A DNA stretch of 64,000 bases, taken from assembly GCF_001279585.1 (NCBI RefSeq), contig NZ_LGEC01000126.1, positions 62,001 through 126,000 on the forward strand, read 5' to 3'. The notes under the pieces are model-generated. The model was not told where the DNA came from. It ran no database searches and saw only the letters and a program-made list of their open reading frames with translations. The translations under genes and the position numbers were made by a program. This DNA comes from Nocardiopsis sp. NRRL B-16309. GTDB lineage: Bacteria > Actinomycetota > Actinomycetes > Streptosporangiales > Streptosporangiaceae. This document shows positions 14,417 to 22,912 of this stretch, in pieces. Every line of letters starts with the position of its first letter. Position 1 is the stretch's first letter.

Positions 14417-16765
14417 TCAGAGCTCCGGGGCCTCGTGCGTGATCTCCTCGATCATGCGCCCGCCCAGTTCCGACTCGATGAGCGAGGGACCGCCCGACGC
14501 GGGGGCGGAACGTCCGGTGGAGCCCCCGGACGTGCCCGGACCCGCCGGAGCCGTCGACGGCTCGGAGCGCTGCGCGGGCGCGGGGTCCGGCCGCCGCTCG
14601 GGAGATGAGGGCCGCGACGGCGCGGTCGGGGCCTCGGTCGGGGAGTACTCCGGCGGCGGCGCGGCCGCGGCGTCCTCGAAGGGGTCGGGCGGCGGTTCCG
14701 TCAGCCCCGTCACGATGCGGTCCGCGGGCGGACCGGCCGCGTGGGGCGGGGCTTGAGCCGGTGCGGACTCGTCCGCGGGCGCGGGGCGCGGCGAGGGCTC
14801 CGGGTCGGTGGCGCGCTCGGCCGAGGGGGCCGGTTCCGGAGCCGGGTCCGGCTGGGGCGCGGGTGCGGCGGGCGTGTCCCAGCCGGTGGGCTCGACGGGC
14901 CGTGCCGCGGGTTCGGGCCGACGCGCGGGTGCACCGCCGTTTCCGCCGTTGCCTCCGTTCCCGGCGGGGGCCACGCGGACCTCCATGCCGAGGACCTGCT
15001 GGATGGCCGCGGCGACGACCTGGTCGCTGCCGCTGTTGGTGAAGCCCTTGGCCTCGTTGGGGCGCGAGAAGCCGAGCAGGACCGCGTTGCCCTCCAGCCC
15101 GACCGGGCGCACGTCGCTGCCGGAGAGCACCATCCACGTGAAGCGGCGGCGGCCCTTGACCGCCTCCAGGATCTGGCTCCACGCCGCCTGGATCCGGCCG
15201 AGGTCCAGGGACCCGCCCGAGGCGGCGGCCTGGGGCTGCGCGGCACCGCGCGGGGACGGTTCGGCGGCGCGGGACCGGGGCGGGTCCGACCAGCCGGCGG
15301 GCTCACCGGACGGCTCGGGCCGGACCGGCGGAGCCGGGTCCGCCTGGGACCGCGCGGGCGCCGGGCGTTCGGAAGCCGGGTCGGGCCGCGCGGCGGGTGC
15401 GGCGGACGCGGCAGGTGCGGCGGGTACGGGTGCAGGCGCGGCGGCCGGGTTCCGCGGGGCGGCGGAGGGAGCGGGCGCGGAGTCGGCCGCGGGGGCGGCG
15501 GGAGCGGTGGGGGCGGCAGGGGCGGCGGGAGCGGTGGGGGCGGCAGGGGCAGCGGGAGCCGGTGCCGCACCCGACGGCTGGACCGCGGGGGCGATGGCAC
15601 CCGAGGCGATCCGGCGCTCCATCTGCTCCAGGCGCGCCAGCAGCGCCACACCCTGGTCGCCGTCGGTCCCCGGCAGCAGAATGCGTGAGCACATCAGCTC
15701 CAGCAGGAGCCGGGGCGCCGTGGCGCCGCGCATCTCGGTCAGTCCCTGGTTGAGGATGTCCGCCGCTCGCGTGAGCTCGGCGGGCCCCATCCGGGCGGCC
15801 TGCTGCTTCATCTGGTCCGCCGCCTCGGCGGCGACGTTGATCAGTCCCTTGTCCAGGGCGTCGGGCACGGCCGCGAGGATGACCAGGTCGCGGACGCGCT
15901 CCAGGAGGTCGGTGGTGAAGCGGCGCGGGTCGTGGCCGCCCTCGACCACGCGGTCGATGAGGCCGAACACGGCCGCGCCGTCGCGGGCGCCCAGGGCGTC
16001 GACCATCTCGCCGAGCAGGCTGGAGTCGGTGTAGCCGAGCAGCGAGACGGCGCCCTCGCGGGTGATGCCGTCCTCGCCCGACCCGGCGATGAGCTGGTCC
16101 AGGACCGACAGGCCGTCACGCGCCGACCCGGCGCCCGCGCGCACCACGAGCGGCAGCGCGGCGGGGTCGTAGGCGATCCCCTCCTCCTTGAGGAGGTCCT
16201 CGAACAGCTCCTTGAGCGTGCTCGGCGGGATCAGCCGGAAGGGGTAGTGGTGGGTCCGCGAGCGGATCGTGCCGATGACCTTCTCGGGCTCGGTGGTGGC
16301 GAACACGAACTTCAGGTGCGGCGGCGGTTCCTCGACAAGTTTGAGCAGCGCGTTGAAACCCTCGCGGGTCACCATGTGCGCCTCGTCGATGATGTAGATC
16401 TTGTACCGCGAGCTGACCGGCGAGAAGAACGCGCGTTCGCGCAGGTCGCGGGCGTCGTCCACACCGCCGTGGGACGCGGCGTCGATCTCGATGACGTCGA
16501 TGCTGCCGCCGCCGTCGGGGGCCAGCGCCACACAGGAGTCGCAGACGCCGCAGGGGTCCGGCGTGGGCCCCTCGACGCAGTTCAGCGACCGGGCCAGGAT
16601 GCGCGCGCTCGTCGTCTTCCCGCAGCCGCGCGGGCCGCTGAAGAGGTAGGCGTGGTTGATCCGGCCGCTGCGCAAGGCCTGGCGCAGCGGGTCGGTCACG
16701 TGTTCCTGACCGCGCACCTCACCGAATGTCGCGGGCCGGTACTTGCGGTACAGCGCGATACTCAC
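14417..16765 (-). CDS. dnaX: DNA polymerase III gamma/tau subunit
   Basis: 782-residue clamp-loader ATPase. The start GTG at 16765 gives the conserved SIALYRKYRPATFGEV N-terminus and follows AGGGGAG; a longer frame upstream lacks conservation. Seen: Walker A GPRGCGKTTSAR, a four-cysteine zinc module (CVEGPTPDPCGVCDSC), Walker B IIDEAHM, and sensor-1 FATTEPEKV. After the clamp-loader core (about residue 380) comes a long Ala/Pro-rich linker with repeated PTAPAAPAAP units, then a tau-like domain (SLDLGRIQAAWSQILEAVKG), then another Pro/Glu-rich tail. I see no obvious slippery site for making a separate gamma form. Confidence 0.95.
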   Translation of the reverse strand: MSIALYRKYRPATFGEVRGQEHVTDPLRQALRSGRINHAYLFSGPRGCGKTTSARILARSLNCVEGPTPDPCGVCDSCVALAPDGGGSIDVIEIDAASHGGVDDARDLRERAFFSPVSSRYKIYIIDEAHMVTREGFNALLKLVEEPPPHLKFVFATTEPEKVIGTIRSRTHHYPFRLIPPSTLKELFEDLLKEEGIAYDPAALPLVVRAGAGSARDGLSVLDQLIAGSGEDGITREGAVSLLGYTDSSLLGEMVDALGARDGAAVFGLIDRVVEGGHDPRRFTTDLLERVRDLVILAAVPDALDKGLINVAAEAADQMKQQAARMGPAELTRAADILNQGLTEMRGATAPRLLLELMCSRILLPGTDGDQGVALLARLEQMERRIASGAIAPAVQPSGAAPAPAAPAAPTAPAAPAAPTAPAAPAADSAPAPSAAPRNPAAAPAPVPAAPAASAAPAARPDPASERPAPARSQADPAPPVRPEPSGEPAGWSDPPRSRAAEPSPRGAAQPQAAASGGSLDLGRIQAAWSQILEAVKGRRRFTWMVLSGSDVRPVGLEGNAVLLGFSRPNEAKGFTNSGSDQVVAAAIQQVLGMEVRVAPAGNGGNGGNGGAPARRPEPAARPVEPTGWDTPAAPAPQPDPAPEPAPSAERATDPEPSPRPAPADESAPAQAPPHAAGPPADRIVTGLTEPPPDPFEDAAAAPPPEYSPTEAPTAPSRPSSPERRPDPAPAQRSEPSTAPAGPGTSGGSTGRSAPASGGPSLIESELGGRMIEEITHEAPEL

Positions 16766-16867
16766 GGCGTGATCACTCCCCTGGTCCCTGCCACAGGTCC
16801 ATTCAACCCTCAAGCAGCGACAGCTCGCGCCGGATCCTGCGAACGGGAGGGGTCGGAGAAACGAGAA

Positions 16868-16962
16868 GGACCCCCCGCGCACCCGCCAGAGCCTACTTAT
16901 CCTTGCTGCCTTCCGGCCCTGGGGAGGTTCATAGGATGACGCCGCACGAGGGGTCTGCCCCG
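16868..16962 (-). ncRNA. ffs: Signal recognition particle RNA (4.5S-type)
   Basis: On the minus strand the conserved SRP helix-8 core reads AGGGCCGGAAGGCAGCAAGG (GGAA tetraloop and asymmetric GCAGCA/AAGG bulge that bind Ffh). The flanks GACCCCTCGTGCGG and GGGTGCGCGGGGGGTCC pair to close the hairpin. It lies just upstream of dnaX on the same strand, the usual actinomycete position. Ends are approximate. Confidence 0.92.
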
Positions 16963-17051
16963 AGTGTATCCGAACCCCCGACTGCTCGGGCAACCCGTCG
17001 GGCCCGCCTCCCGCGTCCCCCGTTCCATCGCGCATCCGGACGATCCCGACC

Positions 17052-18410
17052 ATGATGGGCGCCATGGACGACTTCCATTTCCATGAAGCGACCGACCACT
17101 CCCCCGAGCGCCGCGCGTTCATCGTGGACACCCTGGAATCCGCCTTCGCCGACCTGATGTCGAGTGACCCGTCCGCCTTCCGCCTGAAGTTCCGCAAGAT
17201 GGCGGCCAACCCGTTCGCCTTCTACCGGGGCAGCACCGCGCTGTACTACGCCGACGTCGCCGGCATGCCCGACCCGTGGTCGGACGAGCGCACCTCACGT
17301 GTGTGGATCCAGGGCGACCTGCACGCGGAGAACTTCGGCACCTACATGGACTCGACCGGCCGACTTGTCTTCGACGTCAACGACTTCGACGAGGCCTACC
17401 TCGGCCACTTCACCTGGGACGTCCTGCGCCTGGCCGCCAGCATCGCCCTGCTCGGCTGGCAGAAGGCCCTGTCCGACGACGACATCGGCGCCCTCGTGGC
17501 GCGCTGCGTGCGCTCCTACGCCGACCAGGTCCGGCGGTTCGCGACCGAGGGCGGCGACTCCTCGTTCTCCCTCAAGCTGGACAACACCGACGGCACCGTG
17601 CACGACGTGCTCCAGAGCGCCCGGCTCAACAGCCGCGCCGCGATGCTCACGTCCATGACCGAGCGCCACGGGTACGACCGGCGGTTCAGCGAGGGGCCGC
17701 GGGTGCGCCGCCTGCCCGACGGGGAGCGGGACAAGGTCCTGGCCGCCTACGAGGGCTACCTGCGGACCATCCCCGAGGACCTGCGGTTCGACCCCCGCAC
17801 CTACACCGTGAAGGACGTGGTCGGCAACGGCGGCTTCGGTATCGGCTCCGCGGGCCTGCCCGCCTACAGCCTGCTCATCGAGGGCCTGTCCGAGGCGTGG
17901 GACAACGACGTCGTCCTGTCGGTCAAGCAGGGCAACGTGGCCGCGCCGTCCCGGGTGGTGACCGACGAGCACATCATGGCGGCCTTCGAGCACCACGGGC
18001 ACCGCACCGCGGTCTCCCAGCGGGCGCTCCAGGCCCACGCGGACCCGCTGCTGGGCCACACGGAGATCGACGGCGCGGGCTTCGTTGTCAGCGAGGTCTC
18101 GCCGTACACCAACGACCTCGACTGGAACCGGCTCACCGAGCCGTCCGAGATCGCCCCCGTCCTGGACTACCTGGGCCGCGCGACCGCCAAGGCGCACTGC
18201 GTGTCCGACGCGCACGCGGACTCCGCCCTGGTGGACTGGGAGACCGAGGCGGCCGTCCTGGCGGTGCTCGACGGCCGCGAGGACGAGTTCACCCGGTGGT
18301 GCACGGACTTCGCGCACGCCTACGCCTCCCAGACCCGGGCGGACCACTCGCTGTTCGTGGACGCCTTCCGCAACAACGCCATCCGCGGCGTCCGGTCGAG
18401 CCGCACCTGA
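17052..18410 (+). CDS. DUF2252 family protein
   Basis: 452 residues. The DUF2252 signature is clear: FRLKFRKMAANPFAFYRG near the N-terminus, then WIQGDLHAENFGTY and VFDVNDFDEAYLGHFTWDVLRLA. The GDLHxxNFG...DFDE pattern resembles the catalytic loop and metal site of aminoglycoside-phosphotransferase/kinase-like folds, so a phosphotransferase activity is conceivable, but the family function is unknown to me. Three closely spaced starts (17052, 17055, 17064) exist with no clear ribosome-binding site; the first is used. Single gene, upstream of tRNA-Ser on the same strand. Confidence 0.8.
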   Translation: MMGAMDDFHFHEATDHSPERRAFIVDTLESAFADLMSSDPSAFRLKFRKMAANPFAFYRGSTALYYADVAGMPDPWSDERTSRVWIQGDLHAENFGTYMDSTGRLVFDVNDFDEAYLGHFTWDVLRLAASIALLGWQKALSDDDIGALVARCVRSYADQVRRFATEGGDSSFSLKLDNTDGTVHDVLQSARLNSRAAMLTSMTERHGYDRRFSEGPRVRRLPDGERDKVLAAYEGYLRTIPEDLRFDPRTYTVKDVVGNGGFGIGSAGLPAYSLLIEGLSEAWDNDVVLSVKQGNVAAPSRVVTDEHIMAAFEHHGHRTAVSQRALQAHADPLLGHTEIDGAGFVVSEVSPYTNDLDWNRLTEPSEIAPVLDYLGRATAKAHCVSDAHADSALVDWETEAAVLAVLDGREDEFTRWCTDFAHAYASQTRADHSLFVDAFRNNAIRGVRSSRT

Positions 18411-18485
18411 GCCGCCCGCGCGCCCTCCCGGGGACCCGGAGAAACCTGTTCGGACCACCCCCGGACGGCATGTAGAGTTGTGCGC

Positions 18486-18570
18486 GGAGGATTCGCCTAG
18501 TGGCCTAGGGCGCACGCTTGGAAAGCGTGTTGGGTGCAAGCCCTCAGGGGTTCGAATCCCCTATCCTCCG
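18486..18570 (+). tRNA. tRNA-Ser(GGA)
   Basis: 85-nt class II tRNA. Acceptor arms GGAGGAT and ATCCTCC pair, discriminator G. Anticodon stem CACGC/GCGTG holds loop TTGGAAA with anticodon GGA (reads UCC/UCU). A long variable arm and the T loop GGTTCGAATCC are present. CCA is not encoded. Confidence 0.97.
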
Positions 18571-18596
18571 CGGACGCCCCCACCAGGGCAGACGTC

Positions 18597-18627
18597 AAGG
18601 CCCCGACCGGTCACCGGTCGGGGCCTT
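18597..18627 (+). terminator. Terminator after tRNA-Ser
   Basis: AAGGCCCCGACCGG and its exact complement CCGGTCGGGGCCTT form a perfect 14-bp stem with loop TCA, 27 bp after the tRNA. Confidence 0.85.
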
Positions 18628-18640
18628 CGTCGTTGGTGGT

Positions 18641-19072
18641 CTAGGCACTGTTTTTTGAACGGGTCAGGTCGCGGAGCCAGATCCGGATCGAGGCGACCTG
18701 CACGGTCCCGTCGAAGATCGCGGCCCGCTTGTCATAGCGGGTCGCGACCGCCCGGTTCTGCTTGAGCAGGTTGATCGCCCGCTCCACGGTGTTGCGGTCG
18801 CGGTAGGCCGTCTGGTCGAAGGCCGGGGGCCTGCCGCCCGCGGACCCCTTGCGCCGACGGTGTTCACGCTGGTCACGGGGTTGGGCGATGGTCGCTTTGA
18901 TCTTGCGCTTGCGCAGGTGGTCCCGGTTGGCGCGGCTGGAGTAGGCCTTGTCGCCCAGGACCCGGTCGGGGCGGGTGCGCGGCCGGCCGGTGCTGCGGGG
19001 CAGCCGCAGGGCGCCCATCAGGGGTTCGAACATGGGGCTGTCCCCGCGCTGGCCCGGGGTGGTGGCCAGCAC
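18641..19072 (-). CDS. IS5-family transposase, ORF B (C-terminal part)
   Basis: 143 residues from the first ATG, but the frame is open back to the slip site near 19180 and includes SRGGLTTKIHLLAD, so it is probably made only as an A-B fusion of about 295 residues. It carries the second aspartate (RVLGDKAYSS) and the catalytic glutamate in RDRNTVERAINLLKQNR, with the Y-R-E-K arrangement of IS5 transposases. The stop codon TAG is not inside the element: it is formed by the flanking CTAG duplication. Confidence 0.85.
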   Translation of the reverse strand: MLATTPGQRGDSPMFEPLMGALRLPRSTGRPRTRPDRVLGDKAYSSRANRDHLRKRKIKATIAQPRDQREHRRRKGSAGGRPPAFDQTAYRDRNTVERAINLLKQNRAVATRYDKRAAIFDGTVQVASIRIWLRDLTRSKNSA

Positions 19073-19575
19073 CAGGGGACGCCTGTGCTGATCGGCGAGC
19101 AGGTGGATCTTGGTGGTCAGCCCGCCCCGGGAGCGCCCGAGTGCTTCGGATCCGTCCGGTTCGTCCCGCGCGGTGTCCCCTTTTTCGCTGCCCCGGCGGC
19201 GTGCTGGTGGGCTCGGACAGTGGTGGAGTCGATGCTCGCGATGAGTTCTTCGCCGGTGGCTGCGTCGATGCGCAGCCGGTCGGCGATTCTTTGCCAGGTG
19301 CCGTCCAGGGACCAGCGGCGGTGGCGTCCGGCGGCGGTCTCCCAGGGACCGTATCGCTCTGGCAGGTCACGCCAGGGGATGCCGGTGCGGGTGCGGAACA
19401 GGATCGCGTTGAGGATCTTGCGGTGGTCGGCCCACTTCTTGCCCTTGGGGGCGTCGTCGGGCATGAGCGGGGCGAGCAGGGCCCACTCGGTATCGGTGAC
19501 TTCATGACGTCCGGGCACGTTCACCAAGCCTGCCAGGGCAGGCCCTGCTCTGCTCCCACTTCCAAAAAACAGTGC
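18645..19575 (-). mobile_element. IS5-family insertion sequence (IS427-like), 931 bp
   Basis: Terminal inverted repeats begin GCACTGTTTTTTG at both ends (13 bp perfect, then imperfect). The element is flanked by CTAG on both sides (18641-18644 and 19576-19579), a 4-bp target duplication of the YTAR type used by IS5-group elements. It encodes a two-frame DDE transposase with a likely -1 frameshift at AAAAAGGGG (19177-19185, minus strand). Both ends and both frames look intact, so it may be recently inserted and active. It sits between the tRNA-Ser terminator and the SGNH hydrolase gene. Confidence 0.92.
19117..19527 (-). CDS. IS5-family transposase, ORF A (N-terminal part)
   Basis: 136 residues. 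The N-terminal DUF4096-like region begins with TDTEWALLAPLMP and includes the usual KILNAILFRTRTGIPWRDLPERYGPW (two parts). The first catalytic aspartate lies in ASIDSTTVRAHQ. The zero-frame stops at 19117 after a tail (GTNRTDPKHSGAPGAG) that is not transposase-like; the proper sequence continues in the -1 frame. The slip site is G-AAA-AAG-GGG at 19177-19185, in the right place to fuse with ORF B. The start is a TTG or the following GTG. Confidence 0.88.
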   Translation of the reverse strand: MVNVPGRHEVTDTEWALLAPLMPDDAPKGKKWADHRKILNAILFRTRTGIPWRDLPERYGPWETAAGRHRRWSLDGTWQRIADRLRIDAATGEELIASIDSTTVRAHQHAAGAAKKGTPRGTNRTDPKHSGAPGAG

Positions 19576-19674
19576 CTAGGGCGCCTCCCTCTCCGAGGAC
19601 CCATGGCGCATAGTCAACTAGGCGAATAGTCTCCTCGTGGAGCATCGAGAGATGCACAGGCGGAGGGAGCGGGC

Positions 19675-20463
19675 ATGGGCGACGGCCGACTGCGGTACGT
19701 GGCGCTGGGGGACAGCCAGACCGAGGGCGTGGGGGACGGCGACGACGCCACCGGGCTGCGCGGCTGGGCCGACCGGCTCGCCGAGCACCTGGCGGCGGAC
19801 GGCACGCGCGTGGAGTACGCCAACCTCGCCGTGCGCGGACGCCTGGCCGGACAGGTCCGCGCCGAACAGCTCGCACCCGCCGTGGACCTGCGCCCCGACC
19901 TGGCCACCGTCGTCGCGGGCGTCAACGACCTCCTCCGGCCGTCCTACGACGCCGACCGGGTCGCGGGCCACCTGGAGGCGATGTTCGCCGAGCTGGCCGG
20001 CACCGGCGCGCGTGTGGCCACCATGACCTTCCCCGACGTCTCGCGGCTCGCCCCGCTGGCCCGCCCGCTGCTCCCCCGCGTCCTGGACCTCAACGAGAGG
20101 ATCCGCGCGGCGGCGGCCCGGCACGGGGCCGTGGTCGTCGAGACCCACGGGCACGCGGTGACGACGGACCCGCGCCTGTGGTGCGCCGACCGCCTGCACT
20201 GCGGTCCGCTGGGACACGCGCGGATCGCCTCGGCCATGGCCTCGGCGCTCGGCGTCCCCGGCCACGACGCCTGGTCCGACCCCCTGCCCCCGGTCGCCCG
20301 ACCGGGCCGGGTACGCGCCTCGGTCGACGAGGCCCGCTGGCTGGGGTCCTTCCTCGGCCCCTGGCTGGTGCGACGGCTGCGCGGGACCTCCACGGGCGAC
20401 GGCCGCACGGCCAAGCGCCCGGAACCGCTGCCCGTCGAGCCGGGGCCCGCCGCCCGCCCCTGA
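19675..20463 (+). CDS. SGNH/GDSL-family hydrolase
   Basis: 262 residues. Block I is YVALGDSQTEGVGD with the nucleophile serine, block III is VVAGVNDLLR (oxyanion Asn), and block V is CADRLHCGPLGHARIA with the catalytic Asp-x-x-His. No signal peptide, so it is probably a cytosolic esterase or lipase of the same kind as many actinobacterial SGNH proteins. GGAGGGAG precedes the ATG closely. The C-terminal 40 residues are Arg/Pro-rich and poorly conserved in type. It lies directly next to the insertion sequence but appears intact. Confidence 0.85.
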   Translation: MGDGRLRYVALGDSQTEGVGDGDDATGLRGWADRLAEHLAADGTRVEYANLAVRGRLAGQVRAEQLAPAVDLRPDLATVVAGVNDLLRPSYDADRVAGHLEAMFAELAGTGARVATMTFPDVSRLAPLARPLLPRVLDLNERIRAAAARHGAVVVETHGHAVTTDPRLWCADRLHCGPLGHARIASAMASALGVPGHDAWSDPLPPVARPGRVRASVDEARWLGSFLGPWLVRRLRGTSTGDGRTAKRPEPLPVEPGPAARP

Positions 20464-20617
20464 AGCCGGACGGCTCCCGGACGGCTCCCGGACGCCCCCC
20501 GGACGGCTCGCCCGACCGGCGCGGCCGGGGAGCGGCCACCGCGCCGGACACCGGCGACGAGGCGCACGTCGAACCCGCCCGACCGCCCCGTCCCCGGCGC
20601 CCCCGTCCCGCTCTTTG

Positions 20618-20635
20618 TGCAACTTGTTGCATAAT
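20618..20635 (+). promoter_or_regulatory. Putative promoter/operator of the FadH-type gene
   Basis: A perfect inverted repeat TGCAAC-TT-GTTGCA (20618-20631) overlaps a good -10 hexamer CATAAT (20630-20635), about 55 bp before the ATG. MarR- and TetR-type regulators bind palindromes of this kind. No good -35 box is visible, and no dedicated regulator is adjacent. Confidence 0.5.
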
Positions 20636-20689
20636 GGATCGCGGACCGGCCCGACACCGGCCCGCGAGGCACCCGCGCGAGGAGACGAG

Positions 20690-22705
20690 ATGAGCGAGTA
20701 CCCCCACCTCCTGGAACCACTGGATCTGGGCTTCACCACCCTGCCCAACCGCGTCATCATGGGATCGATGCACGTGGGCCTGGAGGAGGTCCCCCAGGGC
20801 TTCGAGCGGATGGCGGCCTTCTACGCCGAGCGCGCCCGCGGCGGCGTCGGCCTGATCGTCACCGGCGGCATCGCCCCCAACGCCGAGGGCGCCACGTTCA
20901 AGGGCGCCGCCAAGCTCACCACCGAGGCGGAGGCCGACGAGCACCGCCAGATCACCGATGCGGTCCACCGCGAGGGCGGCCGGATCGCGATGCAGATCCT
21001 GCACACCGGCCGCTACGCCTTCGACGAGAACCTCGTCGCGCCCAGCGCCCTCCAGGCGCCCATCAACCCCTTCGTCCCCCGCGCCCTCACCGGGGACGAG
21101 GTCGAGCGCACCATCGACGACTTCGCGCGCGCGGCGGAACTCGCCCAGCGCGCCGGATACGACGGCGTCGAGGTCATGGGGTCCGAGGGCTACCTCATCA
21201 ACCAGTTCATCGTGTCCGCGACCAACCGGCGCGACGACCGCTGGGGCGGCTCGTACGAGAACCGCATGCGCTTCCCCGTCGAGATCGTCCGGCGCGTCCG
21301 CGAACGCGTCGGCCCCGACTTCATCCTGATCTACCGGCTGTCCATGCTCGACCTCGTCCCGGGCGGCTCCACCTCCGACGAGGTCCTCCGGCTGGCCAGG
21401 GCCGTCGAGGAGGCCGGGGCCACCATCATCAACACCGGCATCGGCTGGCACGAGGCGCGCATCCCCACCATCGCCACCTCCGTGCCGCGCGGCGCCTACA
21501 GCCGGGTGACCCGGCGCCTCATGGGCGAGGTGTCCGTGCCGCTCGTGGCGGTCAACCGCATCAACACCCCCGAGATCGCCGAGACGGTCCTCGCCGAGGG
21601 CCACGCGGACATGGTCTCCCTCGCCCGCCCCCTCCTGGCCGACCCGCACTTCGTGGCCAAGGCCCGCGCGGGCGCGCCCGAGGAGATCAACACCTGCATC
21701 GGCTGCAACCAGGCCTGCCTGGACCACACGTTCAGCCTCAAGGTCACGTCCTGCCTGGTCAACCCGCGAGCCTGCCACGAGACCGAGCTGGTGCTCTCCC
21801 CCACGCGCGTGCGCAAGAACGTCGCCGTGGTCGGCGCCGGACCCGCCGGGCTGTCCTTCTCCGTCTCCGCCGCCGAGGTCGGCCACGCCGTCACGCTCTT
21901 CGACGCGGCCGGGGAGATCGGCGGCCAGCTCAACATGGCCCGCCGCGTGCCCGGCAAGGAGGAGTTCGACGAGACCCTGCGCTACTACCGGGTCCAGCTC
22001 GACAAGCACGGCGTGGACGTGCGGCTGAACACCACGGTCACCGCCGACGACCTCGACGGCTTCGACGAGGTCGTCATCGCCACCGGCGTCGCGCCGCGCA
22101 CGCCCGACATCCCCGGGATCGACCACCCCAAGGTGGTCGGCTACGTGGACGTCCTGCGGGGCGGGGCGGCCGTCGGCGAGACGGTGGCGGTCATCGGCGC
22201 CGGCGGGATCGGCTTCGACGTGGCCGAGTTCCTCACCGACGGCGGCGAGGGCGCCTCTCTGGACCCCGACGAGTTCTTCCGTCAGTGGGGCGTGGACACC
22301 GACCTCACCTCTCCCGGCGGGCTCCGCGGTCCCGAGCGCTCCGCGGCCCCCCGCTCCGTCCACCTGCTCCAGCGCAAGACCACCAAGGTCGGTGCCGGGC
22401 TGGGCAAGACCACCGGGTGGATCCACCGGCTGGAACTGCGCCACCGCGGTGTGGAGATGGTCGCGGGCGCCGACTACGACCGGATCGACGACGAGGGCCT
22501 GCACCTGACCGTCGACGGTGACAAGCGCGTCCTCGACGTCGACACCATCGTGGTCTGCGCCGGGCAGGACCCCCGCCGCGACCTCGCCGACGCGCTCATC
22601 GCCGCCGGCCGCACGGTGCACGTCATCGGCGGCGCCGACGTGGCCGCTGAGCTCGACGCCAAGCGCGCCATCGACCAGGGCACGCGCCTGGCGGCGTCGC
22701 TGTAG
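20690..22705 (+). CDS. fadH: 2,4-dienoyl-CoA reductase-like FMN/FAD/4Fe-4S flavoprotein
   Basis: 671-residue multidomain oxidoreductase of the FadH/trimethylamine-dehydrogenase family. The N-terminal OYE-type TIM barrel (1-~360) includes NRVIMGSMHVG and a DGVEVMGSEGYLINQF active-site segment. A cysteine cluster CIGCNQACLDHTF...CLVNP binds a 4Fe-4S centre. The C-terminal half holds FAD and NAD(P)H sites (VAVVGAGPAGLSFSV and VAVIGAGGIGFDVAEFL). It probably reduces 2,4-dienoyl-CoA intermediates of unsaturated fatty acid oxidation with NADPH. The ATG at 20690 follows GAGGAGACG; the upstream extension of the frame is non-coding promoter. It ends in a strong hairpin. Confidence 0.9.
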   Translation: MSEYPHLLEPLDLGFTTLPNRVIMGSMHVGLEEVPQGFERMAAFYAERARGGVGLIVTGGIAPNAEGATFKGAAKLTTEAEADEHRQITDAVHREGGRIAMQILHTGRYAFDENLVAPSALQAPINPFVPRALTGDEVERTIDDFARAAELAQRAGYDGVEVMGSEGYLINQFIVSATNRRDDRWGGSYENRMRFPVEIVRRVRERVGPDFILIYRLSMLDLVPGGSTSDEVLRLARAVEEAGATIINTGIGWHEARIPTIATSVPRGAYSRVTRRLMGEVSVPLVAVNRINTPEIAETVLAEGHADMVSLARPLLADPHFVAKARAGAPEEINTCIGCNQACLDHTFSLKVTSCLVNPRACHETELVLSPTRVRKNVAVVGAGPAGLSFSVSAAEVGHAVTLFDAAGEIGGQLNMARRVPGKEEFDETLRYYRVQLDKHGVDVRLNTTVTADDLDGFDEVVIATGVAPRTPDIPGIDHPKVVGYVDVLRGGAAVGETVAVIGAGGIGFDVAEFLTDGGEGASLDPDEFFRQWGVDTDLTSPGGLRGPERSAAPRSVHLLQRKTTKVGAGLGKTTGWIHRLELRHRGVEMVAGADYDRIDDEGLHLTVDGDKRVLDVDTIVVCAGQDPRRDLADALIAAGRTVHVIGGADVAAELDAKRAIDQGTRLAASL

Positions 22706-22709
22706 CCGC

Positions 22710-22747
22710 GCGCGGTGCCGCCCGACCCGCGTCGGGCGGCACCGCGC
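22710..22747 (+). terminator. Terminator of the FadH-type gene
   Basis: GCGCGGTGCCGCCCGAC and its exact complement form a perfect 17-bp stem with a 4-nt loop, 4 bp after the stop codon. Confidence 0.85.
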
Positions 22748-22912
22748 CACCCGGCCGCGGGGCCGGTCCTGTGCCGCCGCGCCTCCGGCCGGAAACCGTG
22801 CCGCCGGGCCATGAGCCCGGCACCGTGCCGCCGCTTCAAAAGAGCAGGTCAAGGGAGCCACAAGTCCCCCGGGCACGCATGCCGCGGTCGGCTCGGGGGT
22901 AGTCGTCCGGGC

